From Bordetella parapertussis (GTDB lineage: Bacteria; Pseudomonadota; Gammaproteobacteria; Burkholderiales; Burkholderiaceae_C), in the NCBI GenBank assembly GCA_945878355.1, contig CAMCTC010000013.1, positions 1 through 64,000 on the forward strand: 64,000 bases of DNA. Direction: 5' to 3'. Under the pieces are notes generated by a model. That model was not told the DNA's origin, ran no database searches, and was given only the letters and a program-made list of their open reading frames with translations. Numbering within the stretch: the first letter of the stretch is position 1; each line of letters starts with the position of its first letter. Shown here piece by piece: positions 53,372-64,000 of the stretch. Position numbers and translations under genes: made by a program.

Positions 53372-54895
53372 ATGTCCTTGGCCATCATCACCAGCCGCGC
53401 GCTAGACGGCTTGGCCGCGCCGGAAGTCCAGGTCGAGGTCCACCTGGCCAACGGCCTGCCCAGCTTCACCTTGGTGGGGCTGGCCGACACCGAGGTCAAG
53501 GAATCGCGTGAACGGGTTCGGGCCGCACTGGTGAATTCGGGTTTCGCCTTCCCGCACAACAAGCGCATCACCGTCAACCTGGCGCCTGCTGACCTGCCCA
53601 AGGAGTCGGGCCGTTTTGACCTGCCGATCGCGCTAGGCATCCTGGCCGCGGCGGGAGAACTCGACACGGCTCGCCTGGCGCAATGCGAATTTGCCGGCGA
53701 GTTGTCACTGGCCGGTGAACTGCGCCCAGTCCGTGGCGCGCTGGCCTTGGCGCTGGCCTTGCAGCGCTCGGGCAAGCAGCGCACGCTGGTCCTGCCGCTG
53801 GCCAGTGCGGCCGAAGCCGCAAGAGCCGGCAAGGTCCGGGTCTGCGGCGCTGCCCATCTGTTGGCGGTGGCGAAAGCGATGCAGCCTGGCGCTGATGCCG
53901 AACCCTTGCCGGTCACGCTGGCGCCGCCATCGATGCCCACAGCCCAGGCCTTCGACATGCGCGAAGTGCGGGGTCAAGCCGCCGCCAAGCGCGCACTGGA
54001 GGTGGCCGCGGCAGGCCGCCACAGTCTGCTGATGGTGGGTCCACCGGGCAGTGGCAAGTCGATGCTCGCGCAACGACTGCCCGGCCTGCTGCCGCCGATG
54101 GACGACGACGAAGCGCTGGCCAGTGCCGCGCTGCAGGGCCTGGCACCGGGCGGTTTCGACACCACGCGCTGGCGCTGCCGGCCGGTGCGATCCCCGCACC
54201 ATTCGGCCAGCGCGGTCGCGCTGGTGGGCGGCGGCTCGCCGCCGCGGCCGGGCGAGATCTCGCTGGCCCACGGCGGTGTGCTGTTCCTCGACGAACTGCC
54301 AGAATTTCCGCGCGCAGCACTGGAAGCGCTGCGCGAGCCGCTTGAGACCGGGCAGATCGCCGTCGCCCGCGCCGCGCGGTCGACGATCTTTCCGGCCGGC
54401 TTCCAACTGGTCGCGGCGATGAACCCCTGCCCTTGCGGCTGGCTGGGCGCCCGGACCATCGGGCGATCTTGCCGGTGCACGCCCGACCAGGTGACGCGCT
54501 ACCAGGGCCGGCTGTCGGGTCCGCTGCTCGACCGCATCGACCTGCAGGTCGAGGTGACGGCGGTTGACCCTGCCGAGATGCTGGCCCAGCCCGAGGGCGA
54601 GGCCAGCGCCGACGTGGCAGAGCGGGTAGCGCGCGCCGATGCCCGTCAACAAGCCCGCCAGGGTCGGCCCAATGCCGGGCTCAGCGGCGCGCAACTCGAC
54701 GCCGCCTGCCCGCTCGATGAGGCTGCGGCCGCTTTCTTGCAGCAAGCCGCGACGCGGCTGGGCTGGTCAGGCCGAGGCCTGCACCGCGCGATCAAACTGG
54801 CGCGAACGATCGCCGATCTGGCCAGCGCCGACCGGATCGCTGTGATCCACATCGCCGAGGCGATGCAGTACCGGCGCGCACTACCGGGTCACTGA
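53372..54895 (+). CDS. ComM/YifB family Mg-chelatase-like AAA ATPase
   Basis: A 507-residue ATPase of the YifB/ComM family, thought to aid DNA recombination and branch migration in natural transformation. N-terminal VEVHLANGLPSFTLVGLADT, Walker A GPPGSGKSML near residue 224, LSLAGELRPVRGALA near 110, the Walker B-like VLFLDELPEFPRAALEALRE, and FQLVAAMNPCPCG near 345 with a cysteine pair. ATG 53372 has GGGGGG upstream; the longer open frame upstream has no family similarity. Divergent from torF with 283 bases between. Confidence 0.9.
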   Translation: MSLAIITSRALDGLAAPEVQVEVHLANGLPSFTLVGLADTEVKESRERVRAALVNSGFAFPHNKRITVNLAPADLPKESGRFDLPIALGILAAAGELDTARLAQCEFAGELSLAGELRPVRGALALALALQRSGKQRTLVLPLASAAEAARAGKVRVCGAAHLLAVAKAMQPGADAEPLPVTLAPPSMPTAQAFDMREVRGQAAAKRALEVAAAGRHSLLMVGPPGSGKSMLAQRLPGLLPPMDDDEALASAALQGLAPGGFDTTRWRCRPVRSPHHSASAVALVGGGSPPRPGEISLAHGGVLFLDELPEFPRAALEALREPLETGQIAVARAARSTIFPAGFQLVAAMNPCPCGWLGARTIGRSCRCTPDQVTRYQGRLSGPLLDRIDLQVEVTAVDPAEMLAQPEGEASADVAERVARADARQQARQGRPNAGLSGAQLDAACPLDEAAAAFLQQAATRLGWSGRGLHRAIKLARTIADLASADRIAVIHIAEAMQYRRALPGH

Positions 54896-54940
54896 GCAGA
54901 CGCCGAGCCGCTGCCCAGTGGCGTCAACTCGATTTGGAAG

Positions 54941-56122
54941 TCAGCTCGCCGCGCTTGCACTGCGTTCAGACGGCAGCGCCAACAACGCCGTCACCGTGAA
55001 CAGCGAGATACCGGCCATCACCAACAGCAGCGTGCCAAAGCCACTGGCCTTGACCGCAGGCCCCAGCGCCCAGACCGCGAGCGACGAAAAACCCAGCGAC
55101 AGCGTGAGCCGCAAACCGGCCACGCGAGAGCGCATCCGGTCGTCAACATAACGAACAATCACCGCGTCAGTGAACGGGATCGAGCCGAAGATCAGCACCA
55201 TCACGCCCAGCAGCGCGGCATACAACCACCAACCCTGGGCTTGCGACGCGAGGGCCAGCAGCGGCGCCTGGGCCAGCACGATGGTCAGCTGCACCTGCTT
55301 GAGCGGGAATCGGTCGAGCAATCGACCCACCACCACCTGTGCCAACGAGGCCAGCGCATAAACCCCTGCCAGCAACATGCCCAGCTTGGCAGGATCGTTG
55401 ACCACGCCATGCAGTCGCTCGGCGAGCAACTGGCCGTTGCCGTTGGTGCTGAGGTTGAACAGCAGCGAGGCGCTGGCAGAGGCCACCGTCATCACCATCA
55501 GCACCCGGGCCAGCGCAGCGGGCGACAGCGCCACCGCCGCAGGCCGACTGCGCCGCGCCGGTGGCTCGGTCTCGGCCGGCACCAGACGCGCAAACACGAA
55601 ACCCAGCGCGATGCAGACGGCTCCCGGCACCGCAAACGCCGCACGCCAACCGATCAGCTGCACCAGCACACCGGTGATCAGCGCGGCCGCTGCGAGCCCG
55701 AGGTTGCCAGCCAGCCCGTTGATGCCAATGGTCGCGCCAGGACGTTTGGCGCCCTGCACCAGCATCGGAATGCCGACCGGGTGGTAGATCGCAGTGAACG
55801 TGCCCAGCAAGGTCAGCGCCGCGGCGAGTTGCCAGACCGTCTGCGTGACCGAGGCCAACAGCGATGCGGCGCCGAGGCCGAAAAAGAACACCAGCATCAT
55901 CGGCCGTCGGCCCCAGCTGTCGCCCAATTTGCCGGCGGGCAGCGAGCCCAGGCCGAACATCACGAAGGCGCCGACGCTGTAAGGCATCAAGTCCTCCCAG
56001 CGCGCAAAGCCGAAATCAGCCGCGATCGCCGCCACCGCAGTGGCGAAAATCAGCAGGAACAAATGGTCGAGCGCATGCGCGAGGTTGAGCAGCAGCGTGA
56101 CGGTTCTAGAGGTTTCAGCCAT
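54941..56122 (-). CDS. MFS transporter
   Basis: A 393-residue carrier with 12 helices. Motif A SLPAGKLGDSWGRRPMML follows helix 2 near residue 65. ATG 56122 is used; an in-frame ATG at 56137 would add five residues. It lies 19 bases after the metH C-terminal gene on the same strand, so it may be the distal gene of the riboswitch-controlled transcript and could move methionine or a related solute, which is only an inference. Confidence 0.82.
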   Translation of the reverse strand: MAETSRTVTLLLNLAHALDHLFLLIFATAVAAIAADFGFARWEDLMPYSVGAFVMFGLGSLPAGKLGDSWGRRPMMLVFFFGLGAASLLASVTQTVWQLAAALTLLGTFTAIYHPVGIPMLVQGAKRPGATIGINGLAGNLGLAAAALITGVLVQLIGWRAAFAVPGAVCIALGFVFARLVPAETEPPARRSRPAAVALSPAALARVLMVMTVASASASLLFNLSTNGNGQLLAERLHGVVNDPAKLGMLLAGVYALASLAQVVVGRLLDRFPLKQVQLTIVLAQAPLLALASQAQGWWLYAALLGVMVLIFGSIPFTDAVIVRYVDDRMRSRVAGLRLTLSLGFSSLAVWALGPAVKASGFGTLLLVMAGISLFTVTALLALPSERSASAAS

Positions 56123-56141
56123 TGCCGCATTTTGCAACCGA

Positions 56142-58898
<2,757 letters not shown>

Positions 58899-58940
58899 GG
58901 ATGCGGCTAGTGCGTCGGAACGAACAGCCTGCCCGCCCCG

Positions 58941-59075
58941 GCTCACCCGGTGCGCCTGTTTGCAGGCCAAGGGTGAGCGCCGTGTTGCCCGGCGCGTGGG
59001 TAGAAACCCGTCGCGCCGCCCCGAGCCTGGCGGCGGGCTGAAACACAGGCCACCGTCGCAACGCTCCTCGGGAGA
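58941..59075 (-). ncRNA. S-adenosylhomocysteine (SAH) riboswitch with expression platform
   Basis: On the minus strand CGAGGAGCGTTGC (59070-59058), CCAGGCTCG and ACGGCGCTCAC (ending near 58972) match the three conserved blocks of the SAH aptamer in order. A variable GC-rich hairpin lies between the last two. Downstream, GGGTGAGC (58948-58941) is fully complementary to GCTCACCC (58978-58971) at the aptamer's 3-prime edge, so an alternative pairing can break the aptamer. SAH binding would keep metH on, helping recycle homocysteine. Confidence 0.93.
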
Positions 59076-59113
59076 TCTGGCATTCTAGGCGGCTGGGATT
59101 TAGACTTCGCACC

Positions 59114-59719
59114 ATGAGCCCTGTTGCATCGGAGCGCCCCGTGGGATATGCCCTCCAGAAACAAGCGATGACTGCTGCCGAGTTCCTGGCCTGGGACGCC
59201 GGCCAGACCCTCCGTCACGAATTCGTGCGCGGCGAGGTTTTCATGATGGCTGGCGGCGAGGACCGCAACAACACCGTGGCACTCAATGTGGTGGTGGCCC
59301 TGCGCCAACATCTGCGCGGCGGCCCTTGCCGGGTCTATGCCAGCGACGTGAAGCTGCGGGTCGAGGCTGCCGACTGCTACTTCTATCCCGACGTGATGGT
59401 GACCTGCAGTGCAGCCGACCTGGCCGACCGGCTGATCAAGCGCGAGCCGATGCTGGTGGTCGAGGTGCTGTCGCCCTCCACCGCCGCCTTCGACCGCGGC
59501 AACAAGTTCGCCGACTACCGCGCCTTGCCCGGCCTGGTCGAGTACTTGCTGATCGACGTCGACCGCCAGCGCTGCGAGCTCTACCGCAAGGGTGCCGATG
59601 GGCTGTGGGTGCTGCACCCCGGCGAGTCCGGCGCTGGGCTTGAACTCGCCAGCGTCGACCTCGTGATCAGCGCAGAAGCGCTGTGGGCTGACCTCGAGCC
59701 GGCGGCCGCAGTCGGCTGA
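59114..59719 (+). CDS. Uma2 family (DUF820) putative endonuclease
   Basis: A 201-residue protein of the Uma2/DUF820 family with a PD-(D/E)xK nuclease-like fold. Segments: MTAAEFLAWDAGQTLRHEFV, YFYPDVMVTCSA with the Asp, and MLVVEVLSPSTAAFDRGNKF with the Glu and downstream Lys. No other restriction or toxin genes adjoin. It is transcribed opposite to the two metH genes and lies exactly between them, with its stop directly abutting the first metH gene's stop. Likely an inserted accessory gene; function unproven. Confidence 0.85.
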   Translation: MSPVASERPVGYALQKQAMTAAEFLAWDAGQTLRHEFVRGEVFMMAGGEDRNNTVALNVVVALRQHLRGGPCRVYASDVKLRVEAADCYFYPDVMVTCSAADLADRLIKREPMLVVEVLSPSTAAFDRGNKFADYRALPGLVEYLLIDVDRQRCELYRKGADGLWVLHPGESGAGLELASVDLVISAEALWADLEPAAAVG

Positions 59720-60799
59720 TCAAGCCGCAGACAGGTCTGACACCAAGCCCGAGAACAGCGGATCGCTGAGCCCACGCGGCCGGTAGGCCGCGACCCGGCG
59801 CGCGATCTCGGCGATGTGTTCGGGCGTGGTGCCGCAACAGCCGCCAACCAGGTTGACAAAGCCTGCCGCGGCAAATTCGGCCAGCATGCTGCCGGTCACG
59901 TCGGGCGTCTCGTCGAAACCGGTCTCGCTCATCGGGTTGGGCAGGCCGGCGTTGGGGTAGCAACTGATGAAGGTGTCGCCCGCAACCTTGCTCAACTCCT
60001 CGATGTAGGGCCGCATCACCGCCGCGCCCAGCGCGCAGTTCAGGCCAACGGCCAGCGGCCGCGCATGGCGCACCGAATGCCAGAACGCCGGCACGGTCTG
60101 GCCCGACAGGATCCGGCCCGAGGCGTCGGTGACGGTGCCCGAGATGATCACCGGCAGGCGCTCGCCGGTGTCCTCCATCAGTTCGTCGAGCGCGAAGATC
60201 GCCGCCTTGGCGTTGAGCGTGTCGAAAATGGTCTCGACCAGGAACAGGTCGCAGCCACCCTCCAGCAAAGCTGAAGCCTGTTCGTAATAAGCCGCGCGCA
60301 AGTCGTCGAAGCTGGTGTTACGCGCGCCAGCGTCGTTGACATCCGGGCTGATGCTGGCGGTGCGTGGCGTCGGCCCGAGCGCGCCAGCGACGAATCGCGG
60401 CTTGTCCGGCGTGCTGTGAAGATCGGCCACCTCGCGCGCCAGTCGCGCGCCCACCAGATTGAGTTCGCGGGCGATAGGGCCCAGACCGTAATCCTCTTGC
60501 GCGATTGAGGTCGCGCCAAAGGTGTTGGTCTCGATCAGATCAGCGCCGGCAGCGAGGTACTGATGGTGGATTTCGCGCACCACATCGGGCCTCGTCAGCT
60601 GCAGCAAGTCGTTGTTGCCTTTGAGATCTCTGGCGTGGTCAGCGAAGCGCTGGCCACGAAAATCGGCTTCGCCGAGCTTGTAGCGCTGGATCATCGTGCC
60701 CATCGCGCCGTCGATGATCACGATGCGCTGCTTCAGCAGCGTGGGCAACTGCGCAGCTCGGGTGTAGGCACGGGATCGGACAAGCGCAGCAGGCATCAT
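59720..60799 (-). CDS. Methionine synthase, homocysteine S-methyltransferase part (MetH1)
   Basis: A 359-residue homocysteine-binding barrel of Met[20 protein letters not shown] near residue 25, [17 protein letters not shown] near 90, and the zinc-binding cysteines in [11 protein letters not shown] near 240 and [13 protein letters not shown] near 325. With the C-terminal gene at 56142 it makes up full MetH, which methylates homocysteine using methyltetrahydrofolate. Starts with ATGATG at 60799. In many relatives the two metH genes are adjacent; here they are separated by the Uma2 gene. Confidence 0.94.
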   Translation of the reverse strand: MMPAALVRSRAYTRAAQLPTLLKQRIVIIDGAMGTMIQRYKLGEADFRGQRFADHARDLKGNNDLLQLTRPDVVREIHHQYLAAGADLIETNTFGATSIAQEDYGLGPIARELNLVGARLAREVADLHSTPDKPRFVAGALGPTPRTASISPDVNDAGARNTSFDDLRAAYYEQASALLEGGCDLFLVETIFDTLNAKAAIFALDELMEDTGERLPVIISGTVTDASGRILSGQTVPAFWHSVRHARPLAVGLNCALGAAVMRPYIEELSKVAGDTFISCYPNAGLPNPMSETGFDETPDVTGSMLAEFAAAGFVNLVGGCCGTTPEHIAEIARRVAAYRPRGLSDPLFSGLVSDLSAA

Positions 60800-60864
60800 G
60801 CTGCGAATTGTAGGAGCCGGACCTTCCGACAAAGGCCGGTACGCCCCAGCCCCGACCGACCCGG

Positions 60865-61134
60865 TCAGTGAAGAACGACCGGATGCTGCGCCAGCAAGGT
60901 GTAGCCGGCGATGTAGTCGTCCAGCGCCTCCTCGTCGGGGCCCAAAGCCACCAAAGCCTCAACCCCTTGCTGGAACGACAAGGCAAGCTCACCTTGGATG
61001 AAAATCCCTTTGCGGGCAAACTTGTCGACGATCTCATAACCCCCGTTCGACAGAGGCAAACTGTCAAGCCCCTCCCCGGCAATCGCCTCAAATGCCACCA
61101 CCGTGAAACTCACCGAGTTGTAGAGCATCTGCAT
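60865..61134 (-). CDS. DUF3567 family small protein
   Basis: An 89-residue conserved protein found mostly in Burkholderiales. [16 protein letters not shown] at the start, [24 protein letters not shown] in the middle (ends [11 protein letters not shown] and IFIQGELA) and the invariant tail HPVVLH. AGGAG is well placed. Function unknown; its presence supports the taxonomic call. It lies between metH1 and the DUF3108 gene on the same strand. Confidence 0.92.
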   Translation of the reverse strand: MQMLYNSVSFTVVAFEAIAGEGLDSLPLSNGGYEIVDKFARKGIFIQGELALSFQQGVEALVALGPDEEALDDYIAGYTLLAQHPVVLH

Positions 61135-61185
61135 GGTATTTCTCCTTGGTTTGAAGCTGGGGCCAAGCGGGCGGCTTTCAAGCGC

Positions 61186-62193
61186 TCAAGGCGGTGTCTG
61201 CGGCTCGGCCGCCAGGCGCAGCTCAAAGACTTGCTGCGTGCGCAAGAAGGTGAACCGGACCTGCACCGGCCAGTGACCACGCGTCGCATCAAGCCATACC
61301 TCGACCCGCTGGCCTTCGATCTGGTCGGGTTCGCGCAGCCAGTGCTGCGCCGGCAACTGGCCCAGCGGTGTGTCGACCAAGGACAGACCTTGGTCGGCAA
61401 AGCGCCACAGTTCGCCGACGCCACGCGCATCGACCACGAACAGCGTGAATTCAGCCTTCGGGACTGCGGCCGCGTTGATCGCGGCGGCTTGCACCAGCCA
61501 GCTCAGCCGATCCTGCGCACCCGGCCAGGTCGGGTACTCGACCGACGGACCCGAGAAACTGATGCGGCCGATCTCGCGCTGAAAACTGACCGCACGCCAA
61601 CCGCGGCCACGCCGTCGATCGGTGAAACGCTCGGGCGCGAGCCCCGCGGCGTCGAATCCACCGACGCTGTGCTGCTCGATCAACGGCGCTTCGCGCAGTC
61701 CTCGGCCATCAAGTTGCAGCGTGTAGCCCTGGTCGTCGTGGCGCCAGATCAGGCTGGCCTCGCCAACCTGGGCCTGGCTTTGCAGCGCATACCGCAGCAG
61801 CGCCGACGCAGGAATCCGGGTCGGGTAAGTCGGTGGGCTGAGGCCGGCCGTGGCCAAGCCCGGCGAAATCTCAGGCTCGGCAGCTTTCCCGGGCGGTTCT
61901 GGCGCGACACCCATTGACTCAGGAACTGCGGCATCTTTCGGCTGCATCGCACGCGCTGCGGTGGCAGGCCTGACCGGTGCGATCGGCAACGCAGGCGCCC
62001 TATCCACCACGACAGCCCTGACCTGCAGCGCAGTCCCGGCGCGCGCGCCAGCTTGGCGCGGCGGGTCCCGCGCCAGACCATCGATCAGCCGGCCGTGCAG
62101 CCACAGCACGGCCACCAGCAGGGCCAGCAGCGCCCAAGGCCTGCGCCGTGGAGGCGGGCCGTCACGGTGATCGGAACCAGTCTGCGCGCGCAT
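61186..62193 (-). CDS. DUF3108 domain protein
   Basis: A 335-residue protein with a hydrophobic N-terminal anchor (WALLALLVAVLWLHGRLI), a Pro/Ala-rich linker (about residues 45-120) and a C-terminal DUF3108-like domain (LRYALQSQAQVGEASLIWRH; GQRVEVWLDATRGHWPVQVR). Probably anchored in the inner membrane with the domain in the periplasm. Function unknown. ATG 62193 is used; upstream frame is open without a ribosome site. Confidence 0.82.
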   Translation of the reverse strand: MRAQTGSDHRDGPPPRRRPWALLALLVAVLWLHGRLIDGLARDPPRQAGARAGTALQVRAVVVDRAPALPIAPVRPATAARAMQPKDAAVPESMGVAPEPPGKAAEPEISPGLATAGLSPPTYPTRIPASALLRYALQSQAQVGEASLIWRHDDQGYTLQLDGRGLREAPLIEQHSVGGFDAAGLAPERFTDRRRGRGWRAVSFQREIGRISFSGPSVEYPTWPGAQDRLSWLVQAAAINAAAVPKAEFTLFVVDARGVGELWRFADQGLSLVDTPLGQLPAQHWLREPDQIEGQRVEVWLDATRGHWPVQVRFTFLRTQQVFELRLAAEPQTPP

Positions 62194-62249
62194 CCGACAA
62201 TGCTGCCACCGACGCCCCGGCGACGCCAAGCACGCAGGCCCGAATCCCG

Positions 62250-63290
62250 ATGAAACTCGCCACCTACAAAGACGGCTCACGCGACGGCCAACTGGTCGTC
62301 GTCTCGCGCGACCTGAGCCAGGCCCATTTCGCCACGGCCACCGCCACCCGCTTGCAGCAGGTGCTGGACGACTGGAACTTCCTGTCGCCTCAGCTGCAAG
62401 ACCTGTACGTCAGCCTCAACCAGGGACGGGCGCGCCATGCCTTCGGCTTCGATCCACGGCAGTGCATGGCGCCGCTGCCTAGGGCCTACCAATGGGTCGA
62501 GGGATCGGCCTACCAGCACCAAGTCGAGCTACTGGCCAAGGCAGCAGGACATGAGCTGCCGGCAGGCGACCCCAGCGACCCGCTGCTGGCCCAGGCCGGC
62601 AGCGACGATTTTCTAGGGCCCTGCGATCCGGCGTGGTTCGGCGCCGAGAGTTGGGGCGCGGACTTCGGCGCCGGGCTGGCCGTGATCACCGACGACGTCG
62701 CGATGGGTGCGGACCCTGGCCAGGCACTCGACGGCGTACGGCTGGTGATGCTGGCCAACAGTTGGCGCTTGCGCCAGCTGTTGCCTACAGATCCGACCGC
62801 CGGCAGCGGTCTGGTGCACGGCATGACGGCGGCGGCTTTCAGCCCAGTGGCCGTCACGCCCGACGAGTTGGGGCCAGCCTGGAAGGACGGTCGGGTGCAC
62901 CTGACGCTGCAGTCGGCTTTGAACGGCAAGAAGGTCGGTCTGTGCGAGGCCGGTCCGGAGATGAGCTTCCCCTTCGGCCAGCTGATCTCGAACCTGGCCA
63001 AGACCCGCAGGCTGCGCACGGGCAGCATCGTCGGCTCGGGTCCGGTGAGCAACCGCGACGGCGCCAAGGGTTACAGCTGCATCGCGGCCAAGCGCGCAGT
63101 CGAGACCTTGCTGCATGGCCAGCCTCGCAGCGACTACCTGCGACAAGGCGACACGATCCGGATCGAGATGAAGGGCCGCGACGGATTGAGCGTCTTCGGC
63201 GCCATCGAGCAACGGGTAAGCGGTCCCATGGACTTGAGCGCAGACCCCACTTTGACCGATGAAACCGGCCCGGCCGACGACGAAGCATGA
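62250..63290 (+). CDS. Fumarylacetoacetate hydrolase family protein
   Basis: A 346-residue FAH-superfamily enzyme that cleaves a C-C bond in a beta-diketone acid. MKLATYKDGSRDGQLVVVS at the start, the metal and active-site region FLGPCDPAWFGAESWGADFGA near 130-150, then ITDDVAMGADP, EAGPEMSFPFGQLI and RTGSIVGSGPVSNRDGAKGY. It overlaps the retropepsin-like gene by four bases. Substrate could be fumarylpyruvate or another ring-cleavage product. Confidence 0.9.
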   Translation: MKLATYKDGSRDGQLVVVSRDLSQAHFATATATRLQQVLDDWNFLSPQLQDLYVSLNQGRARHAFGFDPRQCMAPLPRAYQWVEGSAYQHQVELLAKAAGHELPAGDPSDPLLAQAGSDDFLGPCDPAWFGAESWGADFGAGLAVITDDVAMGADPGQALDGVRLVMLANSWRLRQLLPTDPTAGSGLVHGMTAAAFSPVAVTPDELGPAWKDGRVHLTLQSALNGKKVGLCEAGPEMSFPFGQLISNLAKTRRLRTGSIVGSGPVSNRDGAKGYSCIAAKRAVETLLHGQPRSDYLRQGDTIRIEMKGRDGLSVFGAIEQRVSGPMDLSADPTLTDETGPADDEA

Positions 63291-63769
63291 CCGAGTTCCC
63301 GCGCACGCTCAAGCATGTCACGCTCTGGCTGTTGCTGGGCACCGGCTTGTTCTTGGCGCTGCAAGCCTGGCAGGCGCAGCAGCGACGCAGCCAGTTCAGC
63401 GCCGAGGGCGGCGTGATCGAGTTGCGACGCGGTTCGGACGGGCATTTCCACTGGCCGGGCCGGGTCAACGGGCTGGCGCTGGAGTTTCTGGTTGACACCG
63501 GCGCGACCCGAAGCGCGCTGCCTCAGGCGCTGGCGCTGGCCGCTGGTTTGGTGCCAGAAGGCCGGGTGCAGTCGTCCACCGCCGGCGGCACGGTGCAAGG
63601 CTGGACTGCCCGCGCCGACCTGCAACTCGAGGGCGGCGTGCGATTCGACCGCCTGCCCATCACCGTGCTGCCGGCGCTGGGCTCGCCACTGCTGGGCATG
63701 GACGTGCTGGGCCAGCTGCAATTCAACCAGCAGGCTGGTGTTCTCAAGCTGCAAGCGCCCGCGCGCTGA
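63287..63769 (+). CDS. Retropepsin-like aspartic protease, membrane-anchored
   Basis: A 160-residue protein with one N-terminal membrane helix (HVTLWLLLGTGLFLALQAW) and a retroviral-type aspartic protease domain (clan AA, TIGR02281-like). The catalytic motif is FLVDTGATRSALP near residue 70; LLGMDVLGQLQF near 143 is the second conserved segment. Single-domain proteases of this sort work as dimers. The domain is probably periplasmic. ATGA overlap with the FAH gene indicates coupling. Confidence 0.9.
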   Translation: MTEFPRTLKHVTLWLLLGTGLFLALQAWQAQQRRSQFSAEGGVIELRRGSDGHFHWPGRVNGLALEFLVDTGATRSALPQALALAAGLVPEGRVQSSTAGGTVQGWTARADLQLEGGVRFDRLPITVLPALGSPLLGMDVLGQLQFNQQAGVLKLQAPAR

Positions 63770-63871
63770 GCGCGGCTGCGCTGGGTCTGGTTCGGCGTCG
63801 AATCGGCAGCCCAAAGCACGGCGCTGCGACTACCATCCAGCCACAGTCCATCCAACCCCGAGGAGACGCTT

Positions 63872-64000
63872 GTGACCGATCCCACTGCCGCATTCATCAA
63901 GATGGTGCCGGGCTTCGACTTCCTGACCGGCCTGGTCAAGAACGCCGGCGCCGCCATGCCCAGTGTCGGCCAGTGGGTCGCGCCGACGCTGGACCCCGAG
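63872..64000 (+). CDS. phaM: PhaM-type polyhydroxyalkanoate granule protein, cut by the window end
   Basis: The first 43 codons of a gene running off the right edge. Begins at GTG with AGGAG seven bases before. IKMVPGFDFLTGLVKNAG and WVAPTLDPE match the start of PhaM, a phasin-like protein that activates PHA synthase and links granules to the nucleoid. The rest is outside the window. Confidence 0.82.
   Translation, partial: MTDPTAAFIKMVPGFDFLTGLVKNAGAAMPSVGQWVAPTLDPE

Overview
The window is 64 kb of high-GC DNA that reads as an ordinary chromosome segment of a betaproteobacterium, most likely Burkholderiales of the Comamonadaceae or Leptothrix/Rubrivivax type. Markers are a DUF3567 protein, a PhaM-type polyhydroxyalkanoate granule protein at the right edge, a fused indolepyruvate ferredoxin oxidoreductase, a two-gene methionine synthase, Bug-type solute receptors, the GshA-type glutamate-cysteine ligase and a TorF/PII/Amt nitrogen operon. 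I saw no tRNA, rRNA, CRISPR array, prophage or transposase.

Left part (1-28 kb) is accessory catabolism on the plus strand: a keto-acid oxidoreductase, a mercaptopyruvate-type sulfurtransferase, a two-subunit 3-oxoacid CoA-transferase, a secreted metallo-beta-lactamase-fold protein, a pair of acyl-CoA dehydrogenases followed by a decayed CaiB/BaiF gene, a glutathione transferase, an acyl-CoA ligase, three MFS carriers, a Bug receptor with an amidase and an SDR, an orphan Liv-type binding protein, a Nudix hydrolase, a cytochrome b561 followed by three YceI-like genes, and a CaiB/BaiF transferase coupled to an alpha/beta-hydrolase whose nucleophile is alanine.

The middle (29-43 kb) has a LytS/LytTR two-component pair, a quinone oxidoreductase, several uncharacterised genes and a complete branched-chain-type ABC operon (receptor, two permeases, two ATPases). 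That operon ends in an L-2-amino-thiazoline-4-carboxylate hydrolase homologue and is divergent from an FAD amine oxidase, which looks like an uptake-and-use locus.

The right part (41-64 kb) is largely housekeeping: Rep/UvrD helicase, PriA, Kup, GshA, the TorF-GlnK-Amt operon, ComM/YifB, MetH in two genes, a fumarylacetoacetate-hydrolase-like enzyme and PhaM.

The strongest regulatory signals are an S-adenosylhomocysteine riboswitch before the C-terminal metH gene, with a visible alternative pairing; a sigma-54 promoter with two NtrC-like sites before torF-glnK-amt and a terminator after amt; and a 775-base gene-free stretch between priA and kup with two diverged direct repeats, each carrying an exact DnaA box. 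Three copies of a roughly 75-85-base structured intergenic repeat are scattered at 20.5, 22.0 and 31.4 kb. I found no convincing new defence or mobile system. The best candidates for something undescribed are the DnaA-box repeats, the intergenic repeat family, the thiazoline-type uptake locus and the nucleophile-less hydrolase.
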